Source: Sinorhizobium sp. 6-70 (GTDB lineage: Bacteria > Pseudomonadota > Alphaproteobacteria > Rhizobiales > Rhizobiaceae). From it: DNA of 64,000 nt. A model generated the notes under the pieces. The model ran no database searches. It saw only the letters and a list, made by a program, of their open reading frames with translations, and was not told where the DNA came from. The translations under genes were made by a program, and so were the position numbers. How positions within the stretch are numbered: the first letter of the stretch is position 1; every line of letters begins with the position of its first letter. The stretch covers positions 1 to 64,000 of the forward strand of contig NZ_JASKLS010000008.1 in assembly GCF_030124375.1 (NCBI RefSeq). Reading direction: 5' to 3'. Shown one piece after another: positions 47,323 through 55,414 of this stretch.

Positions 47323-48198
47323 ATGAGCAAGGACAAGAGCGGCGACAAGAGCGCCAAGGACACCCATTATGCCAATCTCCGGCGCGCCCACCGCGACGCC
47401 CGGCGCGAGCGTGGCGAGATCCCCACGCCCAGGCAGGACAAGCGCAAGAAGATGCCTGCCGATTGGAAGCCTCCGGCGCTGGCACCCGAGCAGGTGCTTC
47501 TTTATGGTCTGCATACGGTTCGCGCCGCCCTCGACAATCCGGAACGGAAAATCGTTCGTCTCTCGGTAACCCAGAACGCGGCTGCCCGGCTGGAACTCGG
47601 CGACCTGTCTGCGCTTCCCTTCCCGACCGAGGTGGTAACGCCGCAGGATCTGGACAGGATTCTCGGCCCGGACGCCATCCACCAGGGCGTGATGCTCGAA
47701 ACGCGGCCGTTGCCGCACCGCAGACTCGAAGCGCTGCGCGACTGCCCGCTGATTCTAGTGCTCGACCAGGTGACCGATCCCCACAATGTCGGCGCAATCA
47801 TGCGCTCCGCGGTCGCCTTCGATGCCGGCGCACTCATCACCACGATGCGCCACAGCCCGACCGAGTCGGGTGTCCTGGCAAAATCCGCTTCCGGCGCGCT
47901 GGAACTGATCCCTTACATCCAGATCACCAACCTCGCCGATGCGATAGACGAACTGCACAAGCTCGGCTTTCTGACGATCGGTCTCGATTCGGAAGGCCCG
48001 GAACCGCTAGAAGGTACCTTCGCCGGCGACAGGATTGCCCTCGTATTGGGGTCGGAGGGCAAGGGATTGCGGCAGAAGACGCGTCAGACGGTAAGCGCGC
48101 TTGCCCGGCTCGACATGCCGGGAGCAATCAAATCGCTGAACGTCTCGAACGCTGCGGCGATTGCCATGTATGCGGCCAGACAATTCTTGAAGATTTAG
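47323..48198 (+). CDS. rlmB: SpoU-family 2'-O-methyltransferase (RlmB-type, 23S rRNA Gm2251)
   Basis: A 291-aa SpoU methyltransferase. A charged N-terminal extension (residues 1-50) precedes the substrate-binding domain (LYGLHTVRAALDNPERKIVRLSV). The SPOUT knot domain carries LDQVTDPHNVGAIMRSAVAF (motif 1), LVLGSEGKGLRQ (motif 2) and MPGAIKSLNVSNAAAIAMY (motif 3). RlmB methylates G2251 of the peptidyl-transferase P-loop; the close TrmH group has other targets, so the position is inference. ATG 47323 is preferred, as the frame upstream overlaps tRNA-flanking sequence and is not conserved. Confidence 0.85.
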   Translation: MSKDKSGDKSAKDTHYANLRRAHRDARRERGEIPTPRQDKRKKMPADWKPPALAPEQVLLYGLHTVRAALDNPERKIVRLSVTQNAAARLELGDLSALPFPTEVVTPQDLDRILGPDAIHQGVMLETRPLPHRRLEALRDCPLILVLDQVTDPHNVGAIMRSAVAFDAGALITTMRHSPTESGVLAKSASGALELIPYIQITNLADAIDELHKLGFLTIGLDSEGPEPLEGTFAGDRIALVLGSEGKGLRQKTRQTVSALARLDMPGAIKSLNVSNAAAIAMYAARQFLKI

Positions 48199-48219
48199 GC
48201 GCCCGGGCTTCAATCAAAT

Positions 48220-48492
48220 TCAATCAAGGCGCATGTCCGCCGTTCCGATCTGAGCGGTCGGGCATCCGTCCCGCAATTTCTTCCAGGTGCTCACGTTGAG
48301 GTTCATTTCGCAGCGCGCCAGATAGGAAATGCCGCCTACCCTGATGCAGGCGGTTTGCCCAAGCTCGTATTTCGATCCGTCACGATTGCGGCAGGTACAG
48401 CGCGCGTCGGGCGGGGCCGCAAGAACGCTTCCGGCGGCCAAGATCGCCGCCAGCGACAGCGTTGCAACCGGCATCGCGCACAGATGTTTCAT
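48220..48492 (-). CDS. Small secreted cysteine-containing protein
   Basis: A 90-aa protein with a Sec signal (VATLSLAAILAAGSVLAAPP, cut near residue 25). The mature part of about 65 residues has five cysteines (CTCRNRDG, GQTACIRVGG, ARCEMNL, DGCPTAQ), likely paired in the periplasm. I recognise no named family. It converges on rlmB with 21 bases between the stops. Confidence 0.65.
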   Translation of the reverse strand: MKHLCAMPVATLSLAAILAAGSVLAAPPDARCTCRNRDGSKYELGQTACIRVGGISYLARCEMNLNVSTWKKLRDGCPTAQIGTADMRLD

Positions 48493-48529
48493 GGGCGGAT
48501 ATTAGCGCGAAATGACGGCCAATAAAAAC

Positions 48530-48565
48530 GGAGAATGCCGGCTGCTTTCACAGCCGGCATTCTCC
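48530..48565 (-). terminator. Terminator after azoR
   Basis: Perfect 15-bp stem GGAGAATGCCGGCTG/CAGCCGGCATTCTCC with a 6-base loop. On the minus strand it is followed by GTTTTTATT. It lies 36 bases after the azoR stop. Confidence 0.9.
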
Positions 48566-48601
48566 GCAACGAACCGATATTTCACGGTCCAGATGAATGT
48601 C

Positions 48602-49222
48602 TTAGCTCGCCAGGCGAAGGACGTTGCCGGCCGTGATTACTTTTTCGGCCTCGGCAATCGCGAACTGCTTCGAATCGTCACCGAGATTGAGGCCCTCGGC
48701 CCGCACGAATTCCACGTCGGTGATGCCGAAGAAGCCGAAAACCGTCCTCAGGTAGCTCTCCTGATGGTCCATGGCTGCGGCCGGGCCAGCGGAATAATGT
48801 CCGCCGCGCGTCGAGGCGATGATGAGCTTCTTGCCCTTTGCGAGCCCTTCCGGGCCAGCTTCAGTGTAGCGGAAGGTCTTGCCGGCGACGGCGAGGCGAT
48901 CGATCCAGGCCTTGAGTTGGCTCGGAATGGAGAAGTTGTACATGGGCGCACCGATGACGACCGTGTCGGCGGCCAGGAATTCTTCCAGCATGCGGCGACC
49001 GCTCTGAACGTCGGCGGCGAGAACCGGCTCCACGCCACCAAGATCGGCCGGGGCCATGATCTGCGAACCGGTGAGGTGCTGAACACCGTTGGCGACCAGG
49101 TCGCGATAGGTGATCTCGGCATCCGGCCGGTCGGCCTTGATCTGCGAGACGATCGCCGCCGTCAGGCGACGGGAAACCGAATGTTCTCCGAGAATGCCGG
49201 AGTCGATGTGAAGGACTTTCAT
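48602..49222 (-). CDS. azoR: FMN-dependent NADH:quinone oxidoreductase/azoreductase
   Basis: A 206-aa flavodoxin-fold enzyme of the AzoR family. It has the FMN-phosphate-loop region HIDSGILGEHSVSR, VIGAPMYNFSIPSQLKAWIDRLAVAGKTF and the flavin-site ASTRGGHYS. AzoR reduces quinones and azo compounds with NAD(P)H, protecting against electrophile stress. ATG 49222 is used; a GTG three codons earlier is possible. It is divergent from a LysR regulator across 134 bp with a dyad, a standard arrangement for regulated quinone reductases. Confidence 0.92.
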   Translation of the reverse strand: MKVLHIDSGILGEHSVSRRLTAAIVSQIKADRPDAEITYRDLVANGVQHLTGSQIMAPADLGGVEPVLAADVQSGRRMLEEFLAADTVVIGAPMYNFSIPSQLKAWIDRLAVAGKTFRYTEAGPEGLAKGKKLIIASTRGGHYSAGPAAAMDHQESYLRTVFGFFGITDVEFVRAEGLNLGDDSKQFAIAEAEKVITAGNVLRLAS

Positions 49223-49306
49223 GGGAGGCACCTTTATGTTGCGTTGCGGTGTCCCTCATATGATCGGAAAACAATCGCAGGATAAGTGCGCAGATATTTG
49301 ACATTC

Positions 49307-49324
49307 TGTTTCCTGATAGAAACA
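49307..49324. promoter_or_regulatory. Candidate LysR-type operator between azoR and its regulator
   Basis: Perfect 18-base dyad TGTTTC-CTGATA-GAAACA, 32 bases before the lysR start. It contains the T-N11-A pattern of LysR binding sites and lies in the divergent promoter region. Binding is inference. Confidence 0.6.
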
Positions 49325-49356
49325 ATCCATGGGTAAGAAGGCCTCCGGAGACAGGA

Positions 49357-50298
49357 ATGCAGGACCTTAATGACATCGCTCTTTTCGCGGCCGTCGTAAG
49401 AAACAACGGCTTCAGCGCTGCAGCGCGAGACCTCAACATCCCAAAATCGAAGCTCAGCAAGCATGTCGCGCGCCTGGAAGAACAACTTGGCGTCCGTCTG
49501 CTCGAGCGCTCGACGCGCAAGCTGCGCATGACCGAAATCGGGACCGTCTTCTACGAGCATTGCCAGGGATTGCTGGACGGCGTCGAAGCGGCCGAGGCCG
49601 AAATCGCGGCAGTGCGCGCCGAACCGACAGGGATCGTCCGGCTCGGCTGTCCGTTTGGCTTCACGCCGATGCTGGCTGACATCCTGCCGGGCTTTCATCG
49701 CCGATATCCCGGCGTTCGCTTGCTGATCACGACGACCAACAGGCGCCTCGATCTGGTCGAAGAGCGAATCGATGTCGCTCTGCGGGCTCGCGAACAGCTT
49801 GACACCGACAATCAATTGATCGTGCGCCAGTTCGGCACCGTGCGCCAGCGGCTTGCAGCAAGCCCGACGCTTCTCGCCCGTCTCAACGGCATCACCATCG
49901 ACAATCTTGCCCAGATGCCGACGCTTTCGACGAACGAGCAACATACCAACGACACCTGGCGGCTGTTCCATGCCGACGGAACAGCAACCGAAATAGCCCA
50001 CCGGCCGATCATCGGCTGCAGCGATTTCCTCATTCTTGAGCGCGCCGCGATCGAGGGCATGGGAATAGCGCTGTTGCCGGACCATATCTGCGAACGCGCC
50101 TTCCGCACGGGCGTCCTCGCTCCGGTCCTGCCGGAATGGACATCCGGCGATGTCATGGTCCACCTCGTCTTCCCGTCCCGGCGCGGCCTGCTCCCCGCAA
50201 CGCGCGCCCTGATCGACTATCTCGCCGAGAACCTGTTCACTGCCATGGCGCGCTGCGTCGAATTCGACCCGAGACCGGCGGCATTGTTCGACATCTGA
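49357..50298 (+). CDS. LysR-family transcriptional regulator
   Basis: A 313-aa LTTR. The N-terminal winged HTH (DIALFAAVVRNNGFSAAARDLNIPKSKLSKHVARLEEQLGVRLLERSTRKLRMTE) fills residues 5-60. The effector-binding domain follows from about residue 90, with GIVRLGCPFGFTPMLADILPGF. The divergent neighbour is azoR, so control of azoR in answer to quinone-like electrophiles is the likely job. The frame begins at ATG 49357. The island's left attachment site starts 44 bases after its stop. Confidence 0.92.
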   Translation: MQDLNDIALFAAVVRNNGFSAAARDLNIPKSKLSKHVARLEEQLGVRLLERSTRKLRMTEIGTVFYEHCQGLLDGVEAAEAEIAAVRAEPTGIVRLGCPFGFTPMLADILPGFHRRYPGVRLLITTTNRRLDLVEERIDVALRAREQLDTDNQLIVRQFGTVRQRLAASPTLLARLNGITIDNLAQMPTLSTNEQHTNDTWRLFHADGTATEIAHRPIIGCSDFLILERAAIEGMGIALLPDHICERAFRTGVLAPVLPEWTSGDVMVHLVFPSRRGLLPATRALIDYLAENLFTAMARCVEFDPRPAALFDI

Positions 50299-50342
50299 TC
50301 AGAAGCTGAATGAGGGGGGAATGCAGCTAAGCCGTTGAAAAA

Positions 50343-50391
50343 TGGTGCCCCCAGAGAGACTCGAACTCCCGACCTACTGATTACAAATCAG
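50343..50391. repeat. Left attachment site (attL), tRNA-Thr 3' fragment
   Basis: 49 bases identical to 60770-60818, covering the 3' end of tRNA-Thr from the CCA to the anticodon loop and start of its 5' stem. Sequence beyond 50391 no longer matches the tRNA, so this copy is not a working gene. Confidence 0.95.
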
Positions 50392-50498
50392 TCTCAAATC
50401 GTTTATTTTCAAGAACTTAATTTATTACAATGCACTGATTTTATTACCTATTTTAGAACCCTATAGTTTCCTTTGAAATGGTATGTTAAAGGTATGGC

Positions 50499-50521
50499 TC
50501 GCGAAAATCTCGCGAAAAAAA
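50499..50521. repeat. Paired TCGCGAAAA repeats near attL
   Basis: Two direct copies of TCGCGAAAA (50499-50507, 50510-50518), 11 bases apart, 107 bases inside attL and just before the preferred integrase start. The same pair, same orientation, occurs near attR (60685-60707). Candidate integrase arm sites or regulator sites. Confidence 0.6.
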
Positions 50522-50547
50522 TCGGCCAATCAGTAGGTTTCGCACCC

Positions 50548-51747
50548 ATGAAAAAACTCAACGCGGCAGCTCTCGATACGCTTCCGGAGGGCGTCCACAA
50601 AGATCACATCGTTCCGGGCTTGTCGCTGCGCGTCGGCAAGAAGCGGCGCACCTGGACGCTGCGTTATGTCGGCGCGGGCGGCAAACAGGAAACCGACACC
50701 ATCGGCCACTACGTCCCGAACGCGCCGGAAGGATCGACGAGCATGGGGCTTGGCACCGCCCGCGAGAAGGCGCGGGAAATCCTCAACCGCGTCGAGGCGG
50801 GCGTGCCCGTCACGGACGAAACGCCGCCGCATCCGAAACAGGGTGGCATCACGTTCGAGGACGCGCTCGACAAGTACGAAAAGATGCGCCGCAAGAAAGG
50901 TGGCCGGGGCCTGAAAACGCTCGACGAGGCGCTGCGCACCATCCGCAGGAACTTCGCCGATTACCTCAAGCTGCCGTTGCGCGATCTGACGAAAGCCGAT
51001 GTCCGGAAGGTGCGCGACAAGGTGGCAAAGAACGCGCCGCAGATGAGCGACCGCATGCTTGCCTATCTGTCGACGCCGATGGACTGGTTTGCCAAAGAAG
51101 ACATGATCTCGGTGAACTTCATCCCGGCGATCACCCGCGCGGGGCCGGGACTCGTCAAAAGGAAACATGTGCTCGACGACGCCGAACTGCTGGCAATCTG
51201 GAACGCTTGCCTGAAAATGGAAAGCGCCGAGGGCAAGGCCTACGGCAGACTCGTCCGGTTTCTCATGGTGGTTCCGGCGCGTATTTCCGAAGCCGCCGCG
51301 ATCAAGCACGGCACGATCATCGATGGCCGCTGGCGACAGACCGAGGAGGACAACAAGAGCGCGCGTGAGCATCTGCTCAAGCTGCCGCAACTGGCGCTCG
51401 ATCAGCTTGGAACCGGCAAGGCTGGCGAGTTCGCCTTTCCCGGCAAGAAGGGCGAGCTTGGCGGGATCTCGAAGTTCAAGGTGGAACTGGACGAGCTTTG
51501 CGGCGTCACCGGCTGGCGTCATCACGATCTCAGACGAACGATCACGACGACGTTGCAAGACATGACGGACGCGGATGACATGCCGCTGTTTCACCGTGAC
51601 GTCATTTCCGCGTGCATGAACCACGCCATCGAAGGGGCGGACGGACACTACCTGCACGGCACGATGGCCAAGGCCAAGGCCAAGGCGCTGGCGGTATGGG
51701 CCGACAAGCTCGACGGCATACTCAAGGCAAAGGCGAAAAAAGCCTGA
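50548..51747 (+). CDS. int: Site-specific tyrosine recombinase (element integrase)
   Basis: A 399-aa phage-type integrase. The N-terminal DUF4102-like arm-binding domain (LNAAALDTLPEG ... GLSLRVGKKRRTWTLRYVGAG) is followed by a core-binding domain (about 100-200) and a catalytic domain. The catalytic residues are Arg245 (VPARISEAAAI), His326-Arg329 (HHDLRRT), His359 (NHAIEG) and Tyr368 (DGHYLHG). It integrates the element at the tRNA-Thr 3' end. Starts at TTG 50473 or ATG 50494 are possible, but they cover the TCGCGAAAA repeats and lack a well-spaced ribosome binding site. The arm domain begins at ATG 50548. Confidence 0.93.
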   Translation: MKKLNAAALDTLPEGVHKDHIVPGLSLRVGKKRRTWTLRYVGAGGKQETDTIGHYVPNAPEGSTSMGLGTAREKAREILNRVEAGVPVTDETPPHPKQGGITFEDALDKYEKMRRKKGGRGLKTLDEALRTIRRNFADYLKLPLRDLTKADVRKVRDKVAKNAPQMSDRMLAYLSTPMDWFAKEDMISVNFIPAITRAGPGLVKRKHVLDDAELLAIWNACLKMESAEGKAYGRLVRFLMVVPARISEAAAIKHGTIIDGRWRQTEEDNKSAREHLLKLPQLALDQLGTGKAGEFAFPGKKGELGGISKFKVELDELCGVTGWRHHDLRRTITTTLQDMTDADDMPLFHRDVISACMNHAIEGADGHYLHGTMAKAKAKALAVWADKLDGILKAKAKKA

Positions 51748-51754
51748 AATATTA

Positions 51755-51831
51755 ATTTGCAGATCTGGAGATTTACTAACGCATCCTGTTGTTTTCCTGA
51801 CAGGAAAAGCTATATCTTCAGATCTGCATAT
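51755..51831. promoter_or_regulatory. Nested inverted repeats downstream of int
   Basis: An 18-bp inverted repeat (51755-51772 with 51814-51831, 16 of 18 matching, core GCAGATCTG/CAGATCTGC) encloses a 17-base perfect palindrome TTTTCCTG-A-CAGGAAAA at 51792-51808. The region is AT-rich and lies between int and the AlpA-like gene. It could end the int transcript, bind the AlpA-like protein, or be an operator. Confidence 0.6.
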
Positions 51832-51921
51832 TTGTTTACTTATCATATTGTTATTTTTTTGTTGAAATCCTCCTAAAGCGTTTCAAAATATACCGGCGCG
51901 GCAAAATCCGGAGGGTTTTTC

Positions 51922-52140
51922 ATGTCAAGGTATTTTCCCGGTATTGTGAAAGTCCGCAAGAAACACGTCATCGCTTCGGGCATCGTTGGCAGCACGTGGG
52001 ATCTCAACCGGCTGATCCGGGAAGGGATCATCCGTCCGCCGTACAAGAACGGCAACTGCATGCAGTCGCGGGTTTACTGGTGGGCCGACGAACTCGACGA
52101 GGACATCGACCGTATGCGCGCGCAAGAGGCGGCAGAGTGA
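51922..52140 (+). CDS. Small AlpA/excisionase-like DNA-binding protein
   Basis: A 72-aa basic protein with KKHVIASGIVGSTWDLNRLIREGIIRPPYKNGNCMQSRVYWWADELDEDID. The pattern - short HTH, then an R/P-rich wing and a tryptophan - resembles AlpA and excisionase proteins of P4-like elements, which steer int expression or excision. A GAGG lies 8 bases before the ATG. Placed directly after int, which fits, but family membership is by form rather than a clear signature. Confidence 0.6.
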   Translation: MSRYFPGIVKVRKKHVIASGIVGSTWDLNRLIREGIIRPPYKNGNCMQSRVYWWADELDEDIDRMRAQEAAE

Positions 52141-52372
52141 AAACATGAAACGCCGCCGGTTTTAGGGGACCGACGGCGCAACCGTTGATAACCAAGAAGG
52201 CTTCAGGGAAACCATGATCATCCCCTCAAATCTAAACCTTCCCGGCCTTTCGGCCAAGAGCGCAAGCTGACATGGCGGGCGGGCTTCGCTCCCGCCACGC
52301 TTCCCGGACAAACGCGCCCGACCAGCTTGCCTCAAAGGCAAACCGCCTCGTCCCGATCCGACAGGAGGACGG

Positions 52373-52576
52373 ATGATGCGCGAGTGGCACGAAGCAATCC
52401 GGATTTCCAACGGAACGATTGAAGCCAGCTGCACCCGCGACCGGTATTTCGAAGATCCAGACGGCGGTTTCGGCACGCGTCCGGCACCGCCGGCACCGGA
52501 CTGGCGCGTCTGGTATTGGTGGTTCGAGAAATACACGGTTTTCGGGCGGATCGTCCTCGACGACGAGGAGCGGTGA
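52373..52576 (+). CDS. Small aromatic-rich hypothetical protein
   Basis: A 67-aa protein with a tryptophan-rich middle (APDWRVWYWWFEKYTVFGRIVLDDEER). No domain is recognised. AGGAGG lies 6 bases before the ATG, and its stop overlaps the primase-like ATG (TGATG), so it is translated as part of the replication operon. A start one codon later is possible. The 232 bases before it hold a CGCCGCCGG/CCGACGGCG hairpin and no other gene. Confidence 0.7.
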   Translation: MMREWHEAIRISNGTIEASCTRDRYFEDPDGGFGTRPAPPAPDWRVWYWWFEKYTVFGRIVLDDEER

Positions 52577-53469
52577 TGATGGATCACGCCGCGCTTCAAT
52601 CGATGCTCGCAAACCGCATGCAAGCCGATGTCGCCTGTCCGGAGTGCGGGCCGAACCGCCGCGATCCTTCCAACCGCAAACGCCGCGTGATGCGCCTCTG
52701 GCAGCTCGATCACGGCATTTCCTATTGCTGCGCCCGCTGCGGTGTTTCCGGCTTTGCCGTCGCAAATTCCGCGTCAACGCGACATTTGGAACCAGCCGAA
52801 CGCGCCGCCATCGATCGCAAGTTCGCCGAGGCAAGGCGGCGCGACGAGGAGTCCCGGCGGCGCAAACAGGCGCTTGCCGCGGCGCTGTGGCGGCAATCGA
52901 TCGATGCGCGCCACACCTGGGCGGAAAGCTACCTGCGCCTTCGCGGCATCGAGCTTCCCGACGAAGACTATGTCAGACGCCGCACCTTCCGTTTCCATCC
53001 GCATTGCCCGCGCCCGGATCTGCCCGCCGGACCGGCGATGCTCGTCGCCTTCGAACCGATCCTGACGGAGATCCCGGACGACCCGTTCCTCGATCCGCCG
53101 GTTACGGCGATCCATCGCATATGGGGACGCGGGCACCGCAAGGCGATGCTCGGACCGACCGGCGGATGTGCCGTCAAGATCACACCGGACGAGCGCGTCT
53201 TGGGCAGTCTGGCGATCTGTGAAGGCGTCGAAACCGGCCTCAAACTTTTCGAGCGCGGCACAAGCGTTTGGGCGCTCGGCTCGGCGGGCGCGATCGAAGC
53301 CTTTCCTGTTCTCGAACGCGTCAGGCAATTGACCGTCTTCGCGGACAACGACGCATCCGGGCGCGGGCTTGAGGCGGCGAAGCGCTGCGCCGCGCGATGG
53401 GCCGAGGCTGGCAGACGCGTAGTGATTTTCATGCGATGTGAGGAAGGCCGCGACTATGGCGAAGCATGA
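52576..53469 (+). CDS. Zinc-finger/Toprim primase-like protein
   Basis: A 297-aa protein. An N-terminal CxxC...CxxC zinc finger (CPECGPNRRDPSN ... CCARCGVSG, residues 17-53) is of the kind that starts DnaG-like primases. It is followed by a charged helix (AAIDRKFAEARRRDEESRRR) and a Toprim-type fold with the acidic motifs LAICEGVETGLKLF and LTVFADNDASGRGLEAAKR. These acidic motifs bind metal in primases. I infer a role in starting replication of the excised element. The GAGGAG before ATG 52576 and TGATG overlap with the previous gene support the start. Confidence 0.85.
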   Translation: MMDHAALQSMLANRMQADVACPECGPNRRDPSNRKRRVMRLWQLDHGISYCCARCGVSGFAVANSASTRHLEPAERAAIDRKFAEARRRDEESRRRKQALAAALWRQSIDARHTWAESYLRLRGIELPDEDYVRRRTFRFHPHCPRPDLPAGPAMLVAFEPILTEIPDDPFLDPPVTAIHRIWGRGHRKAMLGPTGGCAVKITPDERVLGSLAICEGVETGLKLFERGTSVWALGSAGAIEAFPVLERVRQLTVFADNDASGRGLEAAKRCAARWAEAGRRVVIFMRCEEGRDYGEA

Positions 53470-54664
53470 CGATCCGCGGGAACCGGACGAGATCAAACCG
53501 GACAGCGACGGCAACATCGTCCATATCTACAAGCCGAAGGCGAAAATCGACGGGGCGGCGCTGCTCGACGATATCGCCGCCTTCCTCGCCCGCTTCGTCG
53601 TCTATCCCGACGAGCATGCACTCGTCGCGCATACGCTCTGGATCGCGCATTGCTGGTTCATGGATTGTTGGGAGTCGACGCCGCGCATCGCCTTCATTTC
53701 ACCGGAGGCGGGAAGCGGCAAGACGCGCTCGCTCGAACTGACCGCGCCGATGGTGCCGAACCCGCTGCAAGCGGCGACCGTCACACCCGCTTATCTGTTC
53801 CGCAAGATCGGCAGCGAGGATCGACCGACGCTGCTTTACGATGAAATCGACACCGTTTTCGGACCGAGGGTGAAGAAGGACAACGAGGAGATCCGAGCGC
53901 TGCTCAATGCCGGGCATCGGCGCGGGGCTGTTTCCGGGCGATGCGCGCTCAAGGGAAAGAAGATCATCACCGAGGAGTTTCCCGCCTATTGCGCCGTTGC
54001 GTTGGCTGGCCTCGGCCATTTGCCGGAAACCCTCCTTACGCGCTCTGTCATCATCCCGATGCGCAAGCGCGCCGCGGACGAAACGATAGAACCCTATCGC
54101 TGCCGCTTCCATGAACCGCAAGCCAGGGCGCTCGGCGAGCGGCTGGAACAATGGGCGAAGGAAATCATGGCGGAAATGGAAGGCTATATCCCGGAGATGC
54201 CGGGTAGCGTTTTCGACCGCAACGCGGACGTATGGGAAGCGCTACTTGCCGTCGCCGACAAGGCTGGAAAGGACTGGCCGGACAGGGCGCGAGGTAGCGC
54301 GGTAGCGCTGGTAGCGGCTTCTAAGGATAAAGCGCGCAGTTTGGGCGTTCAGCTTCTGTCAGATATCCGGGACGTCTTCGGAGAGACGACCGAGAAGATC
54401 GCGACGAAGCGACTCATCGAGAGGTTGTGTGACGACTTCCCCGAGTCGCCATGGAGCGACTTGAAGGGAAAACCATTAACTGCCAATAAGTTAGCTGCAA
54501 TGTTGAAGATGTACGGGATCGCTTCCCGTAACGTCAGGCTGGACGCTTCTGACGCTCAGACTTACGAAGCTGACTATAGTTCAACTAGTAGTAGCAACAG
54601 TAGCGTACTAAAGGGGTATCGGAAGGAGGACTTCCATGATGCTTGGAAGCGCTACCTGTCATAG
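53456..54664 (+). CDS. DUF3631 ATPase (replication helicase-like)
   Basis: A 402-aa protein. It has a Walker A-like motif (ISPEAGSGKTRSLEL, residues about 80-94) and a Walker B-like TLLYDEIDTVF, then ALNAGHRRGA-type segments (EIRALLNAGHRRGAVSGRC). The C-terminal DUF3631 signature is TKRLIERLCDDFPESPWSDL with KPLTANKLAAMLKMYGI. DUF3631 proteins recur beside Toprim primases in mobile elements, so helicase or loader work is likely. ATG 53456 overlaps the primase-like gene. The tail (SSTSSSNSSVLKGY) is AT-rich compared with the body. Confidence 0.85.
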   Translation: MAKHDDPREPDEIKPDSDGNIVHIYKPKAKIDGAALLDDIAAFLARFVVYPDEHALVAHTLWIAHCWFMDCWESTPRIAFISPEAGSGKTRSLELTAPMVPNPLQAATVTPAYLFRKIGSEDRPTLLYDEIDTVFGPRVKKDNEEIRALLNAGHRRGAVSGRCALKGKKIITEEFPAYCAVALAGLGHLPETLLTRSVIIPMRKRAADETIEPYRCRFHEPQARALGERLEQWAKEIMAEMEGYIPEMPGSVFDRNADVWEALLAVADKAGKDWPDRARGSAVALVAASKDKARSLGVQLLSDIRDVFGETTEKIATKRLIERLCDDFPESPWSDLKGKPLTANKLAAMLKMYGIASRNVRLDASDAQTYEADYSSTSSSNSSVLKGYRKEDFHDAWKRYLS

Positions 54665-54700
54665 CGCGCCTTTCTCTAAGAAGCCGCTACCGCCGCTACC
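54203..54700. repeat. GGTAGCG iteron-like cluster (candidate replication origin)
   Basis: GGTAGCG occurs at 54203, 54293, 54301 and 54310 on the plus strand and inverted (CGCTACC) at 54650, 54685 and 54694. The two groups form an inverted pair, GGTAGCGGCTTCT and AAGAAGCCGCTACC, around the end of the ATPase gene; another copy is at 56018. By chance about 0.06 copies per 500 bp would be expected. Position beside the primase/ATPase genes suggests an origin. Confidence 0.55.
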
Positions 54701-54759
54701 GCCGCTTACTCGAACGGCACCGCCCGAGCCGCTGATTGGGCGATGAAGGAGGAAGGGAA

Positions 54760-55008
54760 ATGGACGACGCGAACATGTACCAGCGAATGCTCGATGACTT
54801 CCATGTGAAGCTGGGCTGGAACTTCCTTGGCCAGATCGGCCGAGACTGGCTTCCTTTCGACGAGCGAGACAAGGAACAGCTGGCCGCCGATCATGCGGCT
54901 TTCGTCGGCAGGTACTTCAAGTTCCTCGGCGCGCCTCAGGACGTGAACGAGCGCATCGAACGGCTCATGCGCGAACGGTTACTTACCCATGCCGACATAC
55001 CGTTCTGA
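54760..55008 (+). CDS. Small hypothetical protein of the element
   Basis: An 82-aa protein (MDDANMYQRMLDDFHVKLGW, ..., HADIPF) predicted mostly helical, slightly acidic, with no membrane segment. AAGGAGGAAGGG lies directly before ATG 54760. I recognise no family. It follows the ATPase and origin-like repeats, a place where satellite elements often carry small regulators or helper-interaction proteins. Confidence 0.7.
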   Translation: MDDANMYQRMLDDFHVKLGWNFLGQIGRDWLPFDERDKEQLAADHAAFVGRYFKFLGAPQDVNERIERLMRERLLTHADIPF

Positions 55009-55032
55009 CGGCGAACGAAGGAGGAAACGACG

Positions 55033-55125
55033 ATGACGGAATTGCATGATCGGTTGGTCAGCGACATCGATGATGCCGTACGGTCGGCCTTGATGCTTGC
55101 CCAAGGCAAGCGCAAGTCTGCCTGA
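55033..55125 (+). CDS. Very small hypothetical protein
   Basis: A 30-aa reading frame, MTELHDRLVSDIDDAVRSAL to QGKRKSA, starting 24 bases after the previous stop with GGAGG 7 bases before the ATG. The sequence would make one amphipathic helix with a basic tail. Only the ribosome binding site and tight spacing support it. The 289 bases after it contain no gene I can defend. Confidence 0.5.
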   Translation: MTELHDRLVSDIDDAVRSALMLAQGKRKSA

Positions 55126-55414
55126 GGACACGGGGGCCATGGCCGGGGGGACGGTTTCGGAATCCTCGGCCACCTGGTCGAAACCGGCGGCCCCCAGTCG
55201 CGCGCGATTTCGGGAAATGAAAATTCAGCCCTTTGTCTATACAAAATTGCGATATTCAGCCCTGCTACAACCCACCGCTGAACTGGCGCGACCCCGCCGG
55301 GACTGCCGCGAAACCGCTCGCTAACCAACAATATCGGTGCCACTACCGTTTGCACTCAGGCGTGATAGTCACTCTACCACAAGCTGAAAATACTGAAGCC
55401 GAGGAGGCACGTTC

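Noticed and set aside
50343..50391. A second tRNA-Thr gene at the left end of the element
   Set aside because: Only the 3' 49 bases are present; the D-arm and 5' acceptor strand are missing, so it is the attachment-site copy.
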